Positions 1-11,677 are shown, counted from the first letter of the stretch. The stretch is DNA of 64,000 bases from Actinacidiphila cocklensis (GCF_907177275.1 NZ_CAJSLV010000059.1:140825-204824); one strand, 5' to 3'. Notes: generated from the sequence alone by a model not told the origin. Made by a program: numbers and translations.

Positions 1-629
1 GTGATGAAGTCCGAGTAGCGCTTGACGATCTCCCTGAGCTTCCACGGCGAGGTGTAGTCGTGCAGCCGGTCCTCGGTGTCCTCCGGCTTGAGCCGCAGCG
101 TGATCGCGGTGCCCTGCGGGGCGTCGTCCACGGTCTCCACCGTGTACGTGCCCTCGCCGCTCGACGTCCAGCGGGTGCCCTGGCTCTCGCCCGCCCGCCG
201 GGTCAGCAGCGTCACCTCGTCGGCGACCATGAAGCTGGAGTAGAACCCGACGCCGAACTGGCCGATCAGGCCCTGCGCCGGGGCCGCCGCGTCGCCGGAC
301 TCCTTCAGCTCCCGCAGGAAGGCCGCCGTACCCGAGTTCGCGATCGTCCCGATCAGCTCGACGACCTCGTCGCGCGACATGCCGACGCCGTTGTCCCGCA
401 CGGTCAGCGTGCGGGCCTGCGGGTCGGCGTCCAGGGCGATGTGGAGGTCGGACACGTCCGCGCCGAGCGCGTCGTCGCGGAGCGCTTCGAGCCGCAGCTT
501 GTCCAGCGCGTCGGAGGAGTTGGAGATCAACTCGCGCAGGAACACGTCCTTGTTGGAGTAGATCGAGTGGATCATCATCTGCAGAAGCTGGCGGGCTTCC
601 ACCTGGAACTCGAACGTCTCGGTCGCCAT
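1..629 (-). CDS. htpG: Molecular chaperone HtpG (Hsp90), N-terminal part
   Basis: N-terminal 209 residues of a bacterial Hsp90; the rest lies beyond the left edge. The protein begins MATETFEFQVEARQLLQMM and carries the GHKL ATPase signatures: NSSDALDKLR (N-box), DNGVGMS, GTIANSG and GQFGVGFYS (glycine-rich lid). It is a cytosolic ATP-dependent chaperone. The ATG at 627-629 is preceded by a GGAGAAGG-like ribosome binding site. A 120-bp gap separates it from the helicase gene upstream on the same strand, so it may have its own promoter. Identity is near certain; only completeness is unknown. Confidence 0.96.
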   Translation of the reverse strand, partial: MATETFEFQVEARQLLQMMIHSIYSNKDVFLRELISNSSDALDKLRLEALRDDALGADVSDLHIALDADPQARTLTVRDNGVGMSRDEVVELIGTIANSGTAAFLRELKESGDAAAPAQGLIGQFGVGFYSSFMVADEVTLLTRRAGESQGTRWTSSGEGTYTVETVDDAPQGTAITLRLKPEDTEDRLHDYTSPWKLREIVKRYSDFI

Positions 630-749
630 GGTCCGTTGGTCCTTCTGGTCCTTCTCCGGGTCACGAGGCCGCCGGGTCACGGGGGGTGACGTGGCGACGG
701 TGTGACGGGTGACAGTTACTGACCGCAGCACTTTAGATCACCCCCGTGC

Positions 750-3572
<2,823 letters not shown>

Positions 3573-4028
3573 CTGCCCGCACCCTCTCCCGGCCGTTCGC
3601 CCACTCCTCCCCGCAGGCTATCCGCCTGCACGGACACCCTCCTTCCCCGCTCGCGGAAGCCCCGCGCACCCACCACCGGCCGGTGGCCGGAAGACGACAG
3701 CGATTGCCCCTCCGGGGCCGGTGACGACGTGCAGCCCGTCGACTGCCGGCCGCGCAGTTCCCCGCGCCCCTCACAGGCACCCCCGCGCCAGGGGAGCCCA
3801 CCCGACCACCGCCCCCGGCCGAAGGCGCCCAGGAGGGCGACCGCCAGGGGCGCGGGGGACGCCACCGGCGGCTGAGGATCGGCTCGGCCAGTTCTGCCGG
3901 AACGCAGACCTCGGCAGCACCACCACGGACCGAGCGGCCGCTCCATCACGTGCAGGATGGTGTCCGGAAGGGCGCACTGGCAGTACTGAGCACGACCGGG
4001 CGGCGAGCCGGGCGGCGGCGTACGAGCG
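3573..4028. repeat. Gene-free stretch with a Streptomyces-type intergenic repeat
   Basis: No convincing gene in 456 bp. It contains GTTCCCCGCGCCCCT at 3757-3771 and its inverted partner AGGGGCGCGGGGGAC at 3846-3860 (one G-T mismatch), 74 bp apart. The preceding bases 3655-3755 resemble a sequence family I recall recurring between genes in streptomycete genomes. I infer a repeated intergenic element, possibly acting as a transcription barrier between the helicase and DUF5996 genes. Reading frames here give low-complexity peptides only. Confidence 0.5.
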
Positions 4029-4976
4029 TCAGCCCGCCGCGGGGGAGGTGCGCAGCCGCGGGTCGGTGATGCCGCCGGGGCACTCGCGGGTGCGCTCCCA
4101 GTGGGTCAGCTCGGCTCCCGCACGGTAGGCGCTGTCGAGGAAGCGGAGCGTGGTGTCCCAGGGGTCGGCGGCGGCGCGGGCGTCGTCGTACATCAGCAGC
4201 GCGATGTGGCTGCCGCGGGCCTCGGACCACCGGGCGGCGTCCGGGTACAGCGGGCGGTCGGCCAGGCCGGGCGGTTCGGGGGCGGTGTAGGAGTAGAAGG
4301 CGGGCGCGGGCACGGTGTCGTCGCCGAACCAGAAGCCCGCGCTGATCACCTCGCGCGAGTACGCCTCCCGGGTGACCGGGTCGGCGCCGGCGGGCGGGGT
4401 GATCTCGCGCTCGGAGAAGCGGGTCACCGCGATGTCGAAGGTGTGCCAGAAGTGGTGGACCGGGCTGGTCTTGCCGGAGAAGCCGGCCGCGTACCGCTCC
4501 AGCAGCAGGTCGACCTGGCTGAGGATGTGCCAGTAGCGGGTGACCGCGGCGGTGTCGTAGCTGCGGTGCTCGTGGTCCTCGGCGAAGGGCCGGCGCGCGT
4601 CGGGAAGGTCGTACGGGTACGGGTGCTCCGGTTCCGCGTCGATGTCGAGCGCGACCAGGGCGGTGACGGTGTCCCGGTAGAAGTCGGCGACCGACCGGCC
4701 GGCCAGCGGGAAGGACACCTGCCGGCCGGCCAGCGTCCGCACCACGAGCCGGTGGGCGACGAAGTCGAAGTCGATGCAGAAGGAGTCCCCGCCGCGGACG
4801 GGTCCCATCGGGCGGGTCGTGACGCCCTGCCCGGTGAGATGGAACGGGACGTTCCACCAGTGGTTGCTGCGGGGGCTACCGGCCAGCCGGATCTTGCCGA
4901 CGATCTGCAGGAAGCGGTGCAGCGTCTCCTTGGTGTCCCGCCAGTCCTCCAGCGGCAGCGGGGGGAAGACGTCCAC
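4029..4976 (-). CDS. DUF5996 family protein
   Basis: About 315 residues matching my memory of the DUF5996 family: FPPLPLEDWRDTKETLHRF at the start, then NHWWNVPFHLTGQG, HHFWHTFDIAVTRF and FWFGDDTVPAPAFYSY. Function is unknown. The reading frame stays open far upstream, but the extra sequence is not protein-like, so I chose the GTG at 4976 just before the conserved block; CTG or other starts within 30 bp are possible. It is divergent from the Ro/TROVE gene with a 370-bp gap that may hold a small RNA. Confidence 0.75.
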   Translation of the reverse strand: MDVFPPLPLEDWRDTKETLHRFLQIVGKIRLAGSPRSNHWWNVPFHLTGQGVTTRPMGPVRGGDSFCIDFDFVAHRLVVRTLAGRQVSFPLAGRSVADFYRDTVTALVALDIDAEPEHPYPYDLPDARRPFAEDHEHRSYDTAAVTRYWHILSQVDLLLERYAAGFSGKTSPVHHFWHTFDIAVTRFSEREITPPAGADPVTREAYSREVISAGFWFGDDTVPAPAFYSYTAPEPPGLADRPLYPDAARWSEARGSHIALLMYDDARAAADPWDTTLRFLDSAYRAGAELTHWERTRECPGGITDPRLRTSPAAG

Positions 4977-5157
4977 GTCGCTCTCGCTCTCCAGGGTCGT
5001 CCGTCGGCCTGTGCTCTGCGGCCCATCGTGCGTGCCCCGCGGACCGCCCGCCAGCGGTGGCCGCCGTACGGGGTACCCGCCGCCCGCGGGGTGCCTGAAA
5101 TACCCAGGCGCCGGGGCCTGGGCGCGGGCTATCGTCGGGGCATGGTCCTGCACCTCC

Positions 5158-5301
5158 CGGTGCGCAGGCCGCGGATACTTCTTTGGCGAATCGCCCTCGG
5201 GCGAGCGGGGGTCGATCCCCGCGGGCCGCAGCCGACCTGATCTCGGGAGGCACAGCCGTCGTCCGCCCCGCGCCCGCGGGGCGGACGACCCGGGCTGCGC
5301 T
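5158..5301 (+). ncRNA. Candidate structured RNA (possible Y RNA) upstream of the Ro gene
   Basis: The gap between the divergent DUF5996 and TROVE genes can fold as follows. A 77-nt unit (5158-5234) is closed by CGG/CCG, TGCG/CGCA and GCC/GGC pairings. Inside it lie a hairpin TCGCC-CTCG-GGCGA (5191-5204) and, directly abutting, a T-arm-like hairpin GCGGGG-GTCGAT-CCCCGC (5205-5222). Next comes a hairpin with a perfect 14-bp stem and GCCC loop (5258-5289), extended by CAGCC/GGCTG (5253-5257 with 5293-5297). Bacterial Y RNAs are often encoded beside rsr/Ro genes and mimic tRNA. I did not find the full Ro-binding motif, and the T-loop is one nucleotide short. This is inference from position and folding by eye. 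Confidence 0.3.
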
Positions 5302-5346
5302 CTCCCTTCACGCCATGTGCGGCTTGCCGCGAGGGGGAGATTTCGC

Positions 5347-6990
5347 ATGGCCCGTTTCAACATCCGCCGCGTCCGCGCGGCCGCCGCGTCGCCGGTGCGG
5401 ACCACCGGGGAGCGGGTGGCGACCGCGGAGGGGGCGGCCGGCTACCGGCGCGACGCCAGGTCGGAGCTGTTCCTGCTGGCCGTCGCCAACCTCGTCGGGA
5501 CCGACACCTTCTACGAGAAGGGCGGCGACCGCGACGACCGTTTCACCACCCTCGTACGGCAGTTGGCCGTCGAGGACCCGGAGTGGACGGCCGGGCTGCT
5601 GGGCTGGCTGCGCGGGGAGGGCAACCTGCGGACCGCGGCGATCGTCGGCGCCGCCGAGTTCGTGCACGCGCGGCTGGCGGCGGACGAGCCGCCGGCGGAC
5701 GGCGGCCGGGTCGGCAACCGGGCGGTCGTCGCCTCGGTGCTGCTCCGGGCCGACGAGCCGGGCGAGCTGCTGGCGTACTGGATGTCGCGCTACGGGCGGG
5801 CTGTGCCCAAGCCGGTCAAGCGCGGTGTCGCCGACGCGGTCCGCGCGCTCTACACGGAGAAGGCACTGCTCAAGTACGACTCCGCCGCGTCGGCCTTCCG
5901 CTTCGGCGACGTCCTGGAACTGGTGCACGCGGCGCCGAAGGCGCCCTGGCAGGGCGAGCTGTTCCGGCACGCCATCGACCGCCGGCACGGCCGGGACGGC
6001 GAGATCCCCGAGCAGCTCGGCGTGCTCAGGGAGCGGGCCACGCTGCTGGCGGAACCGGTCGAGCGGCGGCGGGAGTTGGTGCGCTCAGGCGCCACCGGGC
6101 GGGACCGGCTCGCGGCCGCCGGGATGACCTGGGAGTCGCTGGCCGGCTGGCTCCAGGGGCCGATGGACGCGGCGGCCTGGGAGGCGGCGATCCCCTCGAT
6201 GGGCGTCTTCGCGCTGGCCCGCAACCTGCGCAACTTCGACCGCGCGGGCGTGGGCGACGACGTCGCCGAGGAGGTGGCGCGGCGGCTGTCCGACCCGCAG
6301 GAGATCGCCCGCTCCCGGATGCTGCCCTTCCGCCTCTGGGCCGCGTACAAGCACACCGACTCGCTGCGCTGGGCGCACGCGCTGGACAGGGCGCTGAATC
6401 TGACGCTGTCCAACGTGCCTGCGCTGAGCGGCCGTTCGCTGATCCTGGTGGACCGATCGCCGTCGATGTTCCCCGGCTACGCCTTCTCGACGCCGAACGG
6501 CTCGGACATCCCGCTGGCCGAGCAGGCGGCGGTGTTCGGCGCGGCACTCGCGGTACGGGCGCAGGCGCCGACGCTGGTCGAGTTCGGCATACGCAACAAG
6601 GTCGTCCGGGTGCCCAAGGGCGGCAGCGTGCTCCGGCTGGTCGAGGCGTTCGGGCGGCACGACGGCACGGACATCCCGTCGGCGATCACGGCGCACTTCG
6701 ACGGCCACGACCGGGTGATCGTGGTCACCGACGAGCAGACCAGGCCGGGTTGGTTCCCGTCCAACGCCGCGGCGCACGGCGGCATGCCGGCGACCGAGGT
6801 CGACGCGCTCGTACCGAAGGACGTACCGGTCTACATGTGGAACATGGCCGGCTACGTCGCCGGCGCGGCCCCCTCGGGCCACGACCGCCGGCACACCTTC
6901 GGCGGGCTCACCGACCACGCGTTCCGGATGATCCCGCTGCTGGAGTCCGGCCGCAGTGCCGACTGGCCCTGGCTGCAGGCCCGTTCCTGA
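5347..6990 (+). CDS. rsr: TROVE domain protein (Ro60/Rsr orthologue)
   Basis: 547-residue bacterial Ro protein. A TROVE HEAT-repeat ring occupies roughly residues 1-350 (GTDTFYEKGGDRDDRF, EGNLRTAAIVGAAEF). A von Willebrand A domain follows, with an intact MIDAS: D369-x-S-x-S (DRSPSM), T441 (HDGTD) and D462 (VTDEQT). Family knowledge: Ro binds Y RNAs and misfolded RNAs in its central hole, often with PNPase or RtcB. The ATG follows a strong GAGGGGGAG site. The structured upstream gap is the natural place for its RNA partner. Gene identity is firm; the symbol follows bacterial usage. Confidence 0.93.
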   Translation: MARFNIRRVRAAAASPVRTTGERVATAEGAAGYRRDARSELFLLAVANLVGTDTFYEKGGDRDDRFTTLVRQLAVEDPEWTAGLLGWLRGEGNLRTAAIVGAAEFVHARLAADEPPADGGRVGNRAVVASVLLRADEPGELLAYWMSRYGRAVPKPVKRGVADAVRALYTEKALLKYDSAASAFRFGDVLELVHAAPKAPWQGELFRHAIDRRHGRDGEIPEQLGVLRERATLLAEPVERRRELVRSGATGRDRLAAAGMTWESLAGWLQGPMDAAAWEAAIPSMGVFALARNLRNFDRAGVGDDVAEEVARRLSDPQEIARSRMLPFRLWAAYKHTDSLRWAHALDRALNLTLSNVPALSGRSLILVDRSPSMFPGYAFSTPNGSDIPLAEQAAVFGAALAVRAQAPTLVEFGIRNKVVRVPKGGSVLRLVEAFGRHDGTDIPSAITAHFDGHDRVIVVTDEQTRPGWFPSNAAAHGGMPATEVDALVPKDVPVYMWNMAGYVAGAAPSGHDRRHTFGGLTDHAFRMIPLLESGRSADWPWLQARS

Positions 6991-7009
6991 GGGCTGCCAC
7001 ACTGCGGCC

Positions 7010-7330
7010 ATGGGGTGGAGACGGCCGGTGGAGTACGGGTACGTGGGGACGGTCGCGGTTCTCGCGGCCACGGGCGCGGTGCGCCAGGACGGGCACTACT
7101 ACCTGGCCGCGATCGTCCTGGCACTGCCGTGCGGCATCGCCGCTGTGGTGGCGGTCTACGGCGGTTACGCGCTGCTGTCCGGCGTCGGCGGGCTGTTCGC
7201 CTCCCGCACGGTCGCCGACGGCAGTGACGCCGGGTGGCTGACGGCGGGCAGCGGAACGCTGAACGTGGCGGTGCTGACCGCCGCCGCGATCGGCAACGTC
7301 GTCCTTCTCGGGCGGCGTCGCAGGAGCTGA
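7010..7330 (+). CDS. Small membrane protein of unknown function
   Basis: 106 residues, starting MGWRRPVEYGY. Three to four hydrophobic segments are visible: YVGTVAVLAATGAV, YYLAAIVLALPCGIAAVVAV and TLNVAVLTAAAIGNVVLL, with a basic C-terminal tail GRRRRS. It probably sits in the cytoplasmic membrane; I recognise no enzymatic motif. It starts 19 bp after the TROVE stop without a clear ribosome binding site. CACACT 7 bp before the ATG could be a -10 for a leaderless transcript. A longer in-frame start inside the TROVE gene is less likely. Confidence 0.6.
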   Translation: MGWRRPVEYGYVGTVAVLAATGAVRQDGHYYLAAIVLALPCGIAAVVAVYGGYALLSGVGGLFASRTVADGSDAGWLTAGSGTLNVAVLTAAAIGNVVLLGRRRRS

Positions 7331-7338
7331 ACGTGCGA

Positions 7339-7370
7339 CCGCTCCGGCACGCGGGTGCGTACCGGAGCGG
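7339..7370. terminator. Bidirectional terminator hairpin
   Basis: CCGCTCCGG (7339-7347) pairs with CCGGAGCGG (7362-7370) around a 14-nt loop, between the convergent small membrane protein gene and the GH16 gene. Confidence 0.6.
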
Positions 7371-7394
7371 CCGGAACGGCGGGCCTGCGCGGGA

Positions 7395-9215
7395 TCAGGT
7401 GCCGTAGACCTGGAACTCCCACAGCGAGTAGCCGTACTGCGTGGTGCGGGCGGTGCCGTTCATCCGGACGTAGCGGCCGGTGCCGGTGACCGGGATGGTC
7501 TGGTTGCCGCCGGTGCTGGTCGTGGTGCTGTAGACGGTGGTCCAGTTGGTGCCGTCGGGCGAGGTCTGGATCTGGTAGGACTTGCCCGCCGCGGTCTCCC
7601 AGTTGAGGACGACCTGGCTGACGGTGTGGCTCGCGCCGAGGTCGACCTGCAGCCACTGCGGGTCGGTGAAGGCGCTCGACCAGCGGGTGCCGGCGTTGCC
7701 GTCCACCGCCATCGGGGCGGTGAAGCTCGCGTTCTCCGAGGACGACGCGGTCGCGGTCCTCCCCTGCGAGAGCAGGGTCGCCGGGCCGCCGCCGGGGTCG
7801 CCGCCGGACGACGGGCTGCCGTACAGGGCGAGTTCGTACAGCGAGTCGCCGTACTGCGAGGATCTGGCCGTGGCGTAGACCCTGACGTAGCGGGCCGTCG
7901 CCGACAGGTTGGTGTCCTGGATGTCGGCCGGGCTGTTGTTGTTGCTGTAGACGGTGGTCCAGTTGGTGCCGTCGGTGGACGTCTGCAACTGGTAGGCGGA
8001 CGCCGCCGCCTCCCAGGTCAAGGTGGCGTGGTTGAGGTTGTAGTTCTGGCCGAGGTCGACCTGCAGCCACTGCGGGTCGGAGAAGCCGCTGGACCAGCGG
8101 GTGGTGATGTCGCCGTCGGTGGCGTTGGACGCCGGGAAGGTCGCGCTCTCGTTGGACGAGGACGTGGTCGGCTTGCCCTTGGCGATGTCGGCGCCGTGGT
8201 CGGGCGACTTGTTGTAGACGGCCACGTAGTCGATGTTCATCTGGCCGCCGGAGACGGTGGCGGCGTTGGGGCCGCCGCCGAAGGCCGCGGGGAAGCCGCC
8301 GCCGATCGCCAGGTCGAAGATGATGTAGAAGCTGTGGTCGACCGCGTTGGCCCAGGCCGCCGCGTCCACCTGGTTGGAGCTGAGCGTGAAGTAGTTGGCG
8401 CCGTCCAGGTACCAGCGGATCTGCTCGGGCGAGGTCGAGCGGTCGACCTCCACCGCGTAGGTGTGGTAGCCGGTCTGGCAGCCGGAGCAGGCGCGCTCGC
8501 CGCTGCCGACGCCGCTGGTCTCGTTGCAGGGGCCGCCGGAGCCGACACCGCAGTGCAGGGTGCCGAAGACGGAGCTGCGGCCGTTGATGTCCTCCAGGAT
8601 GTCGACCTCGCCGGACCCGGGCCACGGCACCCCGACCCGCAGCGGTGAGCCGAGCATCCAGAACGCCGGCCAGTAGCCGGCGCCGTTGGCGGTGGTCACG
8701 TCGGGCTGCTGGATCGACGCCTGCATCCGCACGACGCCGCCCGGCTGGGCGCCGAAGCCGTCGGCCTGCGTCTCGACCCGGCCCGAGGTCCAGTTGGCGG
8801 CCGGGTCGGTGCCGGTGTGCAGGGCCTTGAGCACCAGGTGGCCGCTGCCGTCCTGGTAGACGTTGGACGTGCTGTTGGTCATCGTCTCGATCTCGCCGGT
8901 CCCGAAGGTCCAGCCGGCGCCGGCGTCGTAGCGCCACGTGTCCGTGTTCAGCCCGGTGTTGGCGGCACCGCTGAAGTCGTCGCTCCAGGTGGTGGTGAAG
9001 CCGGCCGGCGCGGCGGGCACCGCCGCGGGCTGGACGGCGGCGGGTTGCGCGGCAGCCGGGGCCGCGCCTGCGGAACCGGCGGACACCGAGGCCGTCGCCT
9101 GGCCGGAACCGGCCAGTGTGACGGCCGCCACAGCCGTCGCGGCCAGCAGCCCGACCCCGAACCGCCTGAGCGGCCCGCGGCCCGGCGGCCTCAATCGCTT
9201 GCCTCTGATCGACAT
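7395..9215 (-). CDS. Secreted GH16 endo-beta-1,3-glucanase with two discoidin-type domains
   Basis: 606-residue secreted enzyme. A signal peptide (RRFGVGLLAATAVAAVTLAGS ending near ATAS) and an Ala/Pro linker precede a GH16 fold. The catalytic motif EVDILED lies near residues 203-209 (nucleophile and acid/base Glu). Typical GH16 residues include GYWPAFWMLG, GTLHCG and NIDYVAVY. Two F5/8 type C (discoidin/CBM-like) modules follow, each with RWSS-DPQWLQVDLG, joined by a Gly/Pro linker; they probably bind polysaccharide. Expected substrate is laminarin-type beta-1,3- or mixed-linkage glucan. The ATG at 9213-9215 has AAGGAG upstream; an in-frame start 13 codons earlier is less likely. A LacI-type palindrome 71 bp upstream suggests sugar-induced control. 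Confidence 0.9.
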   Translation of the reverse strand: MSIRGKRLRPPGRGPLRRFGVGLLAATAVAAVTLAGSGQATASVSAGSAGAAPAAAQPAAVQPAAVPAAPAGFTTTWSDDFSGAANTGLNTDTWRYDAGAGWTFGTGEIETMTNSTSNVYQDGSGHLVLKALHTGTDPAANWTSGRVETQADGFGAQPGGVVRMQASIQQPDVTTANGAGYWPAFWMLGSPLRVGVPWPGSGEVDILEDINGRSSVFGTLHCGVGSGGPCNETSGVGSGERACSGCQTGYHTYAVEVDRSTSPEQIRWYLDGANYFTLSSNQVDAAAWANAVDHSFYIIFDLAIGGGFPAAFGGGPNAATVSGGQMNIDYVAVYNKSPDHGADIAKGKPTTSSSNESATFPASNATDGDITTRWSSGFSDPQWLQVDLGQNYNLNHATLTWEAAASAYQLQTSTDGTNWTTVYSNNNSPADIQDTNLSATARYVRVYATARSSQYGDSLYELALYGSPSSGGDPGGGPATLLSQGRTATASSSENASFTAPMAVDGNAGTRWSSAFTDPQWLQVDLGASHTVSQVVLNWETAAGKSYQIQTSPDGTNWTTVYSTTTSTGGNQTIPVTGTGRYVRMNGTARTTQYGYSLWEFQVYGT

Positions 9216-9285
9216 GCGGTCGTACTCCTTCTCCTGTGGGGGGCGGTACCGCAACTGGCCTTGCCGCGGTACCGGGTTGGGGAGG

Positions 9286-9299
9286 TGAGAGCGCTCTCA
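9286..9299. promoter_or_regulatory. LacI/CebR-like operator upstream of the GH16 gene
   Basis: Perfect 14-bp palindrome TGAGAGCGCTCTCA with the GAGCGCTC core of CebR boxes; it differs from the consensus TGGGAGCGCTCCCA at one symmetrical pair. It lies 71 bp before the GH16 start codon. The rest of the 372-bp divergent gap to the L,D-transpeptidase gene (9216-9587) shows only a GGGCGC/GGCGCC hairpin near 9378-9393. Confidence 0.65.
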
Positions 9300-9587
9300 G
9301 GAGAGTCTTCCCCTGCCGTCCGCACTGTCAAGGGACCCGGCAACGTTTACGGAACTTAGACGCGGCCCTGGACATCGGGCGGGCGCGAAGGCGCCCGGGA
9401 GCGGCGCCGCGGGCGGTCCTGCGGGGGCGCGAGGGGGCTCCCAGGTGGTCGGGGGAGGACCGCCAAAGGCACCCCGGGTGAACGGCGCCGGGGAACGTGA
9501 CGTATCAGTCATGTAATAGCCGCAACCGCGGACCCCGGATGCGCTCTCCTAGAGTGCGACCTTTGCGGAAATGGGGAGACACGAGTG

Positions 9588-10865
9588 ATGACGGAGCAGA
9601 CGGCGGCCGACACCGCCACCTGGGCGGGGCGCCGGGGCGTACGGGGGGCACGCGGCAGGAGGGGGCTCATGGCGCTCGCCCTGGGCGCCGTCCTGCTCGG
9701 CGCCGCGGCGTGCGGGGGCAACGCGGACGCGCATTCCAGCGCGCAGGACGGTAAGAACGGGGCCTCGTCGAGCGGCGCGGCCACGGCCGACGGCTCGCAG
9801 GCGACGGTCAGCGTGCTGCCCAAGGACGGTGCCACCGGCGTGGACACCTCGGGCGCGCTGAAGGTGTCGGCCGCCAAGGGCAAGCTGACCAAGGTCGCCG
9901 TGACGGCCAAGGACGGCACCCCGGTCGACGGCGCGATATCCGCCGACGGGTCCAGCTGGACGCCGAAGGGCGCGCTGCGCACCCACACCACCTACGCGGT
10001 CACCGCCACCGCCACGGACGCCGACGGCAAGGCGGCGAGCGAGCAGTCGTCGTTCACCACGCTGACGCCGGCGTCGACGGCCACCAACTACGGGATCTTC
10101 AACGTCGACCAGGGTGCGACGTACGGCGTGGGCATGGAGGTGTCGATCCGCTTCAACAAGGCGGTCACCAACCAGGCCGACGTCCGCCACGCGATCACCG
10201 TCACCGCCGAGCCCAGCGTCCCGGTCGAGGGCCACTGGTTCAGCTCGCAGCGCATCGACTTCCGGCCCGCTAACTACTGGAAGCCCGGGACGAAGGTCAC
10301 GCTGCACCTCAAGCTCGACGGCGTGAAGACGTCCAAGACGTCCTACGGCGCCCAGTACAAGGACGTGACCTTCACCATCGGCCGCTCGCAGACGTCTGTC
10401 GCCGACAACAAGACGAAGATGCTGACGATCTACCGTGACGGCGCGGTCTACAAGACCTTCCCCACCAGCCTCGGTGACGCCCAGCACACCACCTACAACG
10501 GCAAGATGGTCATCGAGAGCAAGGAACCGGTCGTGGACATGGACTCCCAGTCCGTGGGACTGGGCAACGCCTACCGCATCAAGGACGTCCCGCACGGCAT
10601 GCGGCTGTCGGACTCCGGCACCTACACCCACGGCAACTACTGGCGCCCCGTGTCCACCTTCGGCCACGAGAACACCAGCCACGGCTGCGTCGGCCTGCAC
10701 GACGTCAAGGGCGGCGGCGACCCGAACACCCCAGCCGCCTGGTTCTACAACCACTCGATGATCGGCGACGTCGTCCAGGTCGTGAACTCCCCGGACAAGG
10801 TGATCCAGCCCGACAACGGCATCAACGGCTGGAACATGGACTGGTCCCAGTGGGTCGAGCACTGA
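9588..10865 (+). CDS. L,D-transpeptidase lipoprotein (YkuD) with Ig-like domains
   Basis: 425-residue cell-wall enzyme. An N-terminal signal ends in a lipobox LLGAAAC with lipidated Cys42. Two bacterial Ig-like domains follow (TVSVLPKDGATGVDTSGALK; YGIFNVDQGATYGVGMEVSI), as in LdtMt2-type proteins. The C-terminal YkuD domain has the catalytic SHGCVGL motif (Cys near 366) and an upstream HGNYWRP histidine. It forms 3-3 crosslinks in peptidoglycan or attaches proteins on the outer face of the membrane. GTG at 9585 and ATG at 9588 are adjacent; I chose the ATG, 9 nt from GGGGAG. It is monocistronic with a strong terminator. Confidence 0.92.
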   Translation: MTEQTAADTATWAGRRGVRGARGRRGLMALALGAVLLGAAACGGNADAHSSAQDGKNGASSSGAATADGSQATVSVLPKDGATGVDTSGALKVSAAKGKLTKVAVTAKDGTPVDGAISADGSSWTPKGALRTHTTYAVTATATDADGKAASEQSSFTTLTPASTATNYGIFNVDQGATYGVGMEVSIRFNKAVTNQADVRHAITVTAEPSVPVEGHWFSSQRIDFRPANYWKPGTKVTLHLKLDGVKTSKTSYGAQYKDVTFTIGRSQTSVADNKTKMLTIYRDGAVYKTFPTSLGDAQHTTYNGKMVIESKEPVVDMDSQSVGLGNAYRIKDVPHGMRLSDSGTYTHGNYWRPVSTFGHENTSHGCVGLHDVKGGGDPNTPAAWFYNHSMIGDVVQVVNSPDKVIQPDNGINGWNMDWSQWVEH

Positions 10866-10898
10866 TCCGCACGCTCTGACCTCTCCCACACCGTGCAC

Positions 10899-10941
10899 GC
10901 CGCAGGCCCCGACCGCTTCCACCGCGGTCGGGGCCTGCGGC
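10899..10941 (+). terminator. Strong terminator after the L,D-transpeptidase gene
   Basis: Perfect 18-bp stem: 10899-10916 pairs with 10924-10941, loop TTCCACC. It lies 33 bp after the stop codon. Confidence 0.85.
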
Positions 10942-11079
10942 TTCCCGCCGGACCCTCCCGGTGATCGCGGCCGGACTCGCCCTCGGGCAGGCAGTGGGTG
11001 GGGGTGAAATGCTGTCGTCGTCCCGGTAGGATTCCTTGTGCGGCCGGGCCAAGCCCGGCGCAATCCACAAGAGGTGCAC

Positions 11080-11433
11080 GTGCCCCCTGAACCCCCGCCG
11101 CGGGCCGCCGACCGGCTGGACGACGACGACTACCCGGCGTACACGATGGGCCGCGCCGCGGAGATGATCGGCGCCACCCCGAGCTTCCTGCGTGCCATCG
11201 GCGAGGCGCGGCTGATCACCCCGCTGCGGTCCGAGGGCGGTCACCGCCGCTACTCCCGCTACCAGCTGCGGATCGCCGCCCGCGCCCGTGAGCTGGTCGA
11301 CTCCGGTACCCCGGTCGAGGCCGCGTGCCGGATCGTCATCCTGGAGGACCAGCTGGAGGAGGCCCGGCGGCTCAACGAGGAGATGCGCGGCCGGCTGCCG
11401 GCCGGCGACGACTCGGCGGACCCCGACGCCTGA
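11080..11433 (+). CDS. MerR-family transcriptional regulator
   Basis: 117-residue regulator with a MerR winged-helix: TMGRAAEMIGATPSFLRAIGE, then LITPLRSEGGHRRYSRYQL, the GGHRRY wing being diagnostic. A helical dimerisation segment follows (ILEDQLEEARRLNEEM). There is no effector domain or cysteine set, so it is not a metal sensor. The GTG at 11080 follows AAGAGG; a GTG two codons earlier is also in frame. It precedes a cold-shock gene, a DEAD-box helicase and an SCO5918-like gene, an arrangement I recall from other streptomycetes, and may control this cold/stress group. Confidence 0.83.
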   Translation: MPPEPPPRAADRLDDDDYPAYTMGRAAEMIGATPSFLRAIGEARLITPLRSEGGHRRYSRYQLRIAARARELVDSGTPVEAACRIVILEDQLEEARRLNEEMRGRLPAGDDSADPDA

Positions 11434-11677
11434 GGATTTCTGTCCCCGCCACGGCAGAAATCATCGGAACCCCCGCAGAGGGTTTATGGAGCGGCGGGCT
11501 CAGCGAAATTCGTTCCCGTGCCCGCCCGGTTGCGCCGTGCTACGGTGGAACCAGTTGCAGTCGTGGTTCCCAAAGCTTTGACTCCGGTGCTTTTCTCCGG
11601 ACGGGGTAATCATCTCGGCGACACCGGGTTTGCGCAGTGCGAGCCCGGCGGCATTGCCCCAAGGAGAATTAAGTAAC
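11434..11677 (+). promoter_or_regulatory. Unusually AT-rich leader of the cold-shock gene
   Basis: 244 bp without a gene between the MerR stop and the csp start. The stretch 11500-11600 is visibly lower in GC than its surroundings and contains TCCGG-N9-CCGGA at about 11583-11601. Long structured leaders are usual for csp genes. No single promoter can be assigned with confidence, although CTACGGT near 11540 could be a -10. Confidence 0.35.

Noticed and set aside
5102..5346. Upstream extension of the DUF5996 frame to 5405
   Set aside because: The extra ~140 residues are low-complexity and overlap the Ro gene start and the structured region.
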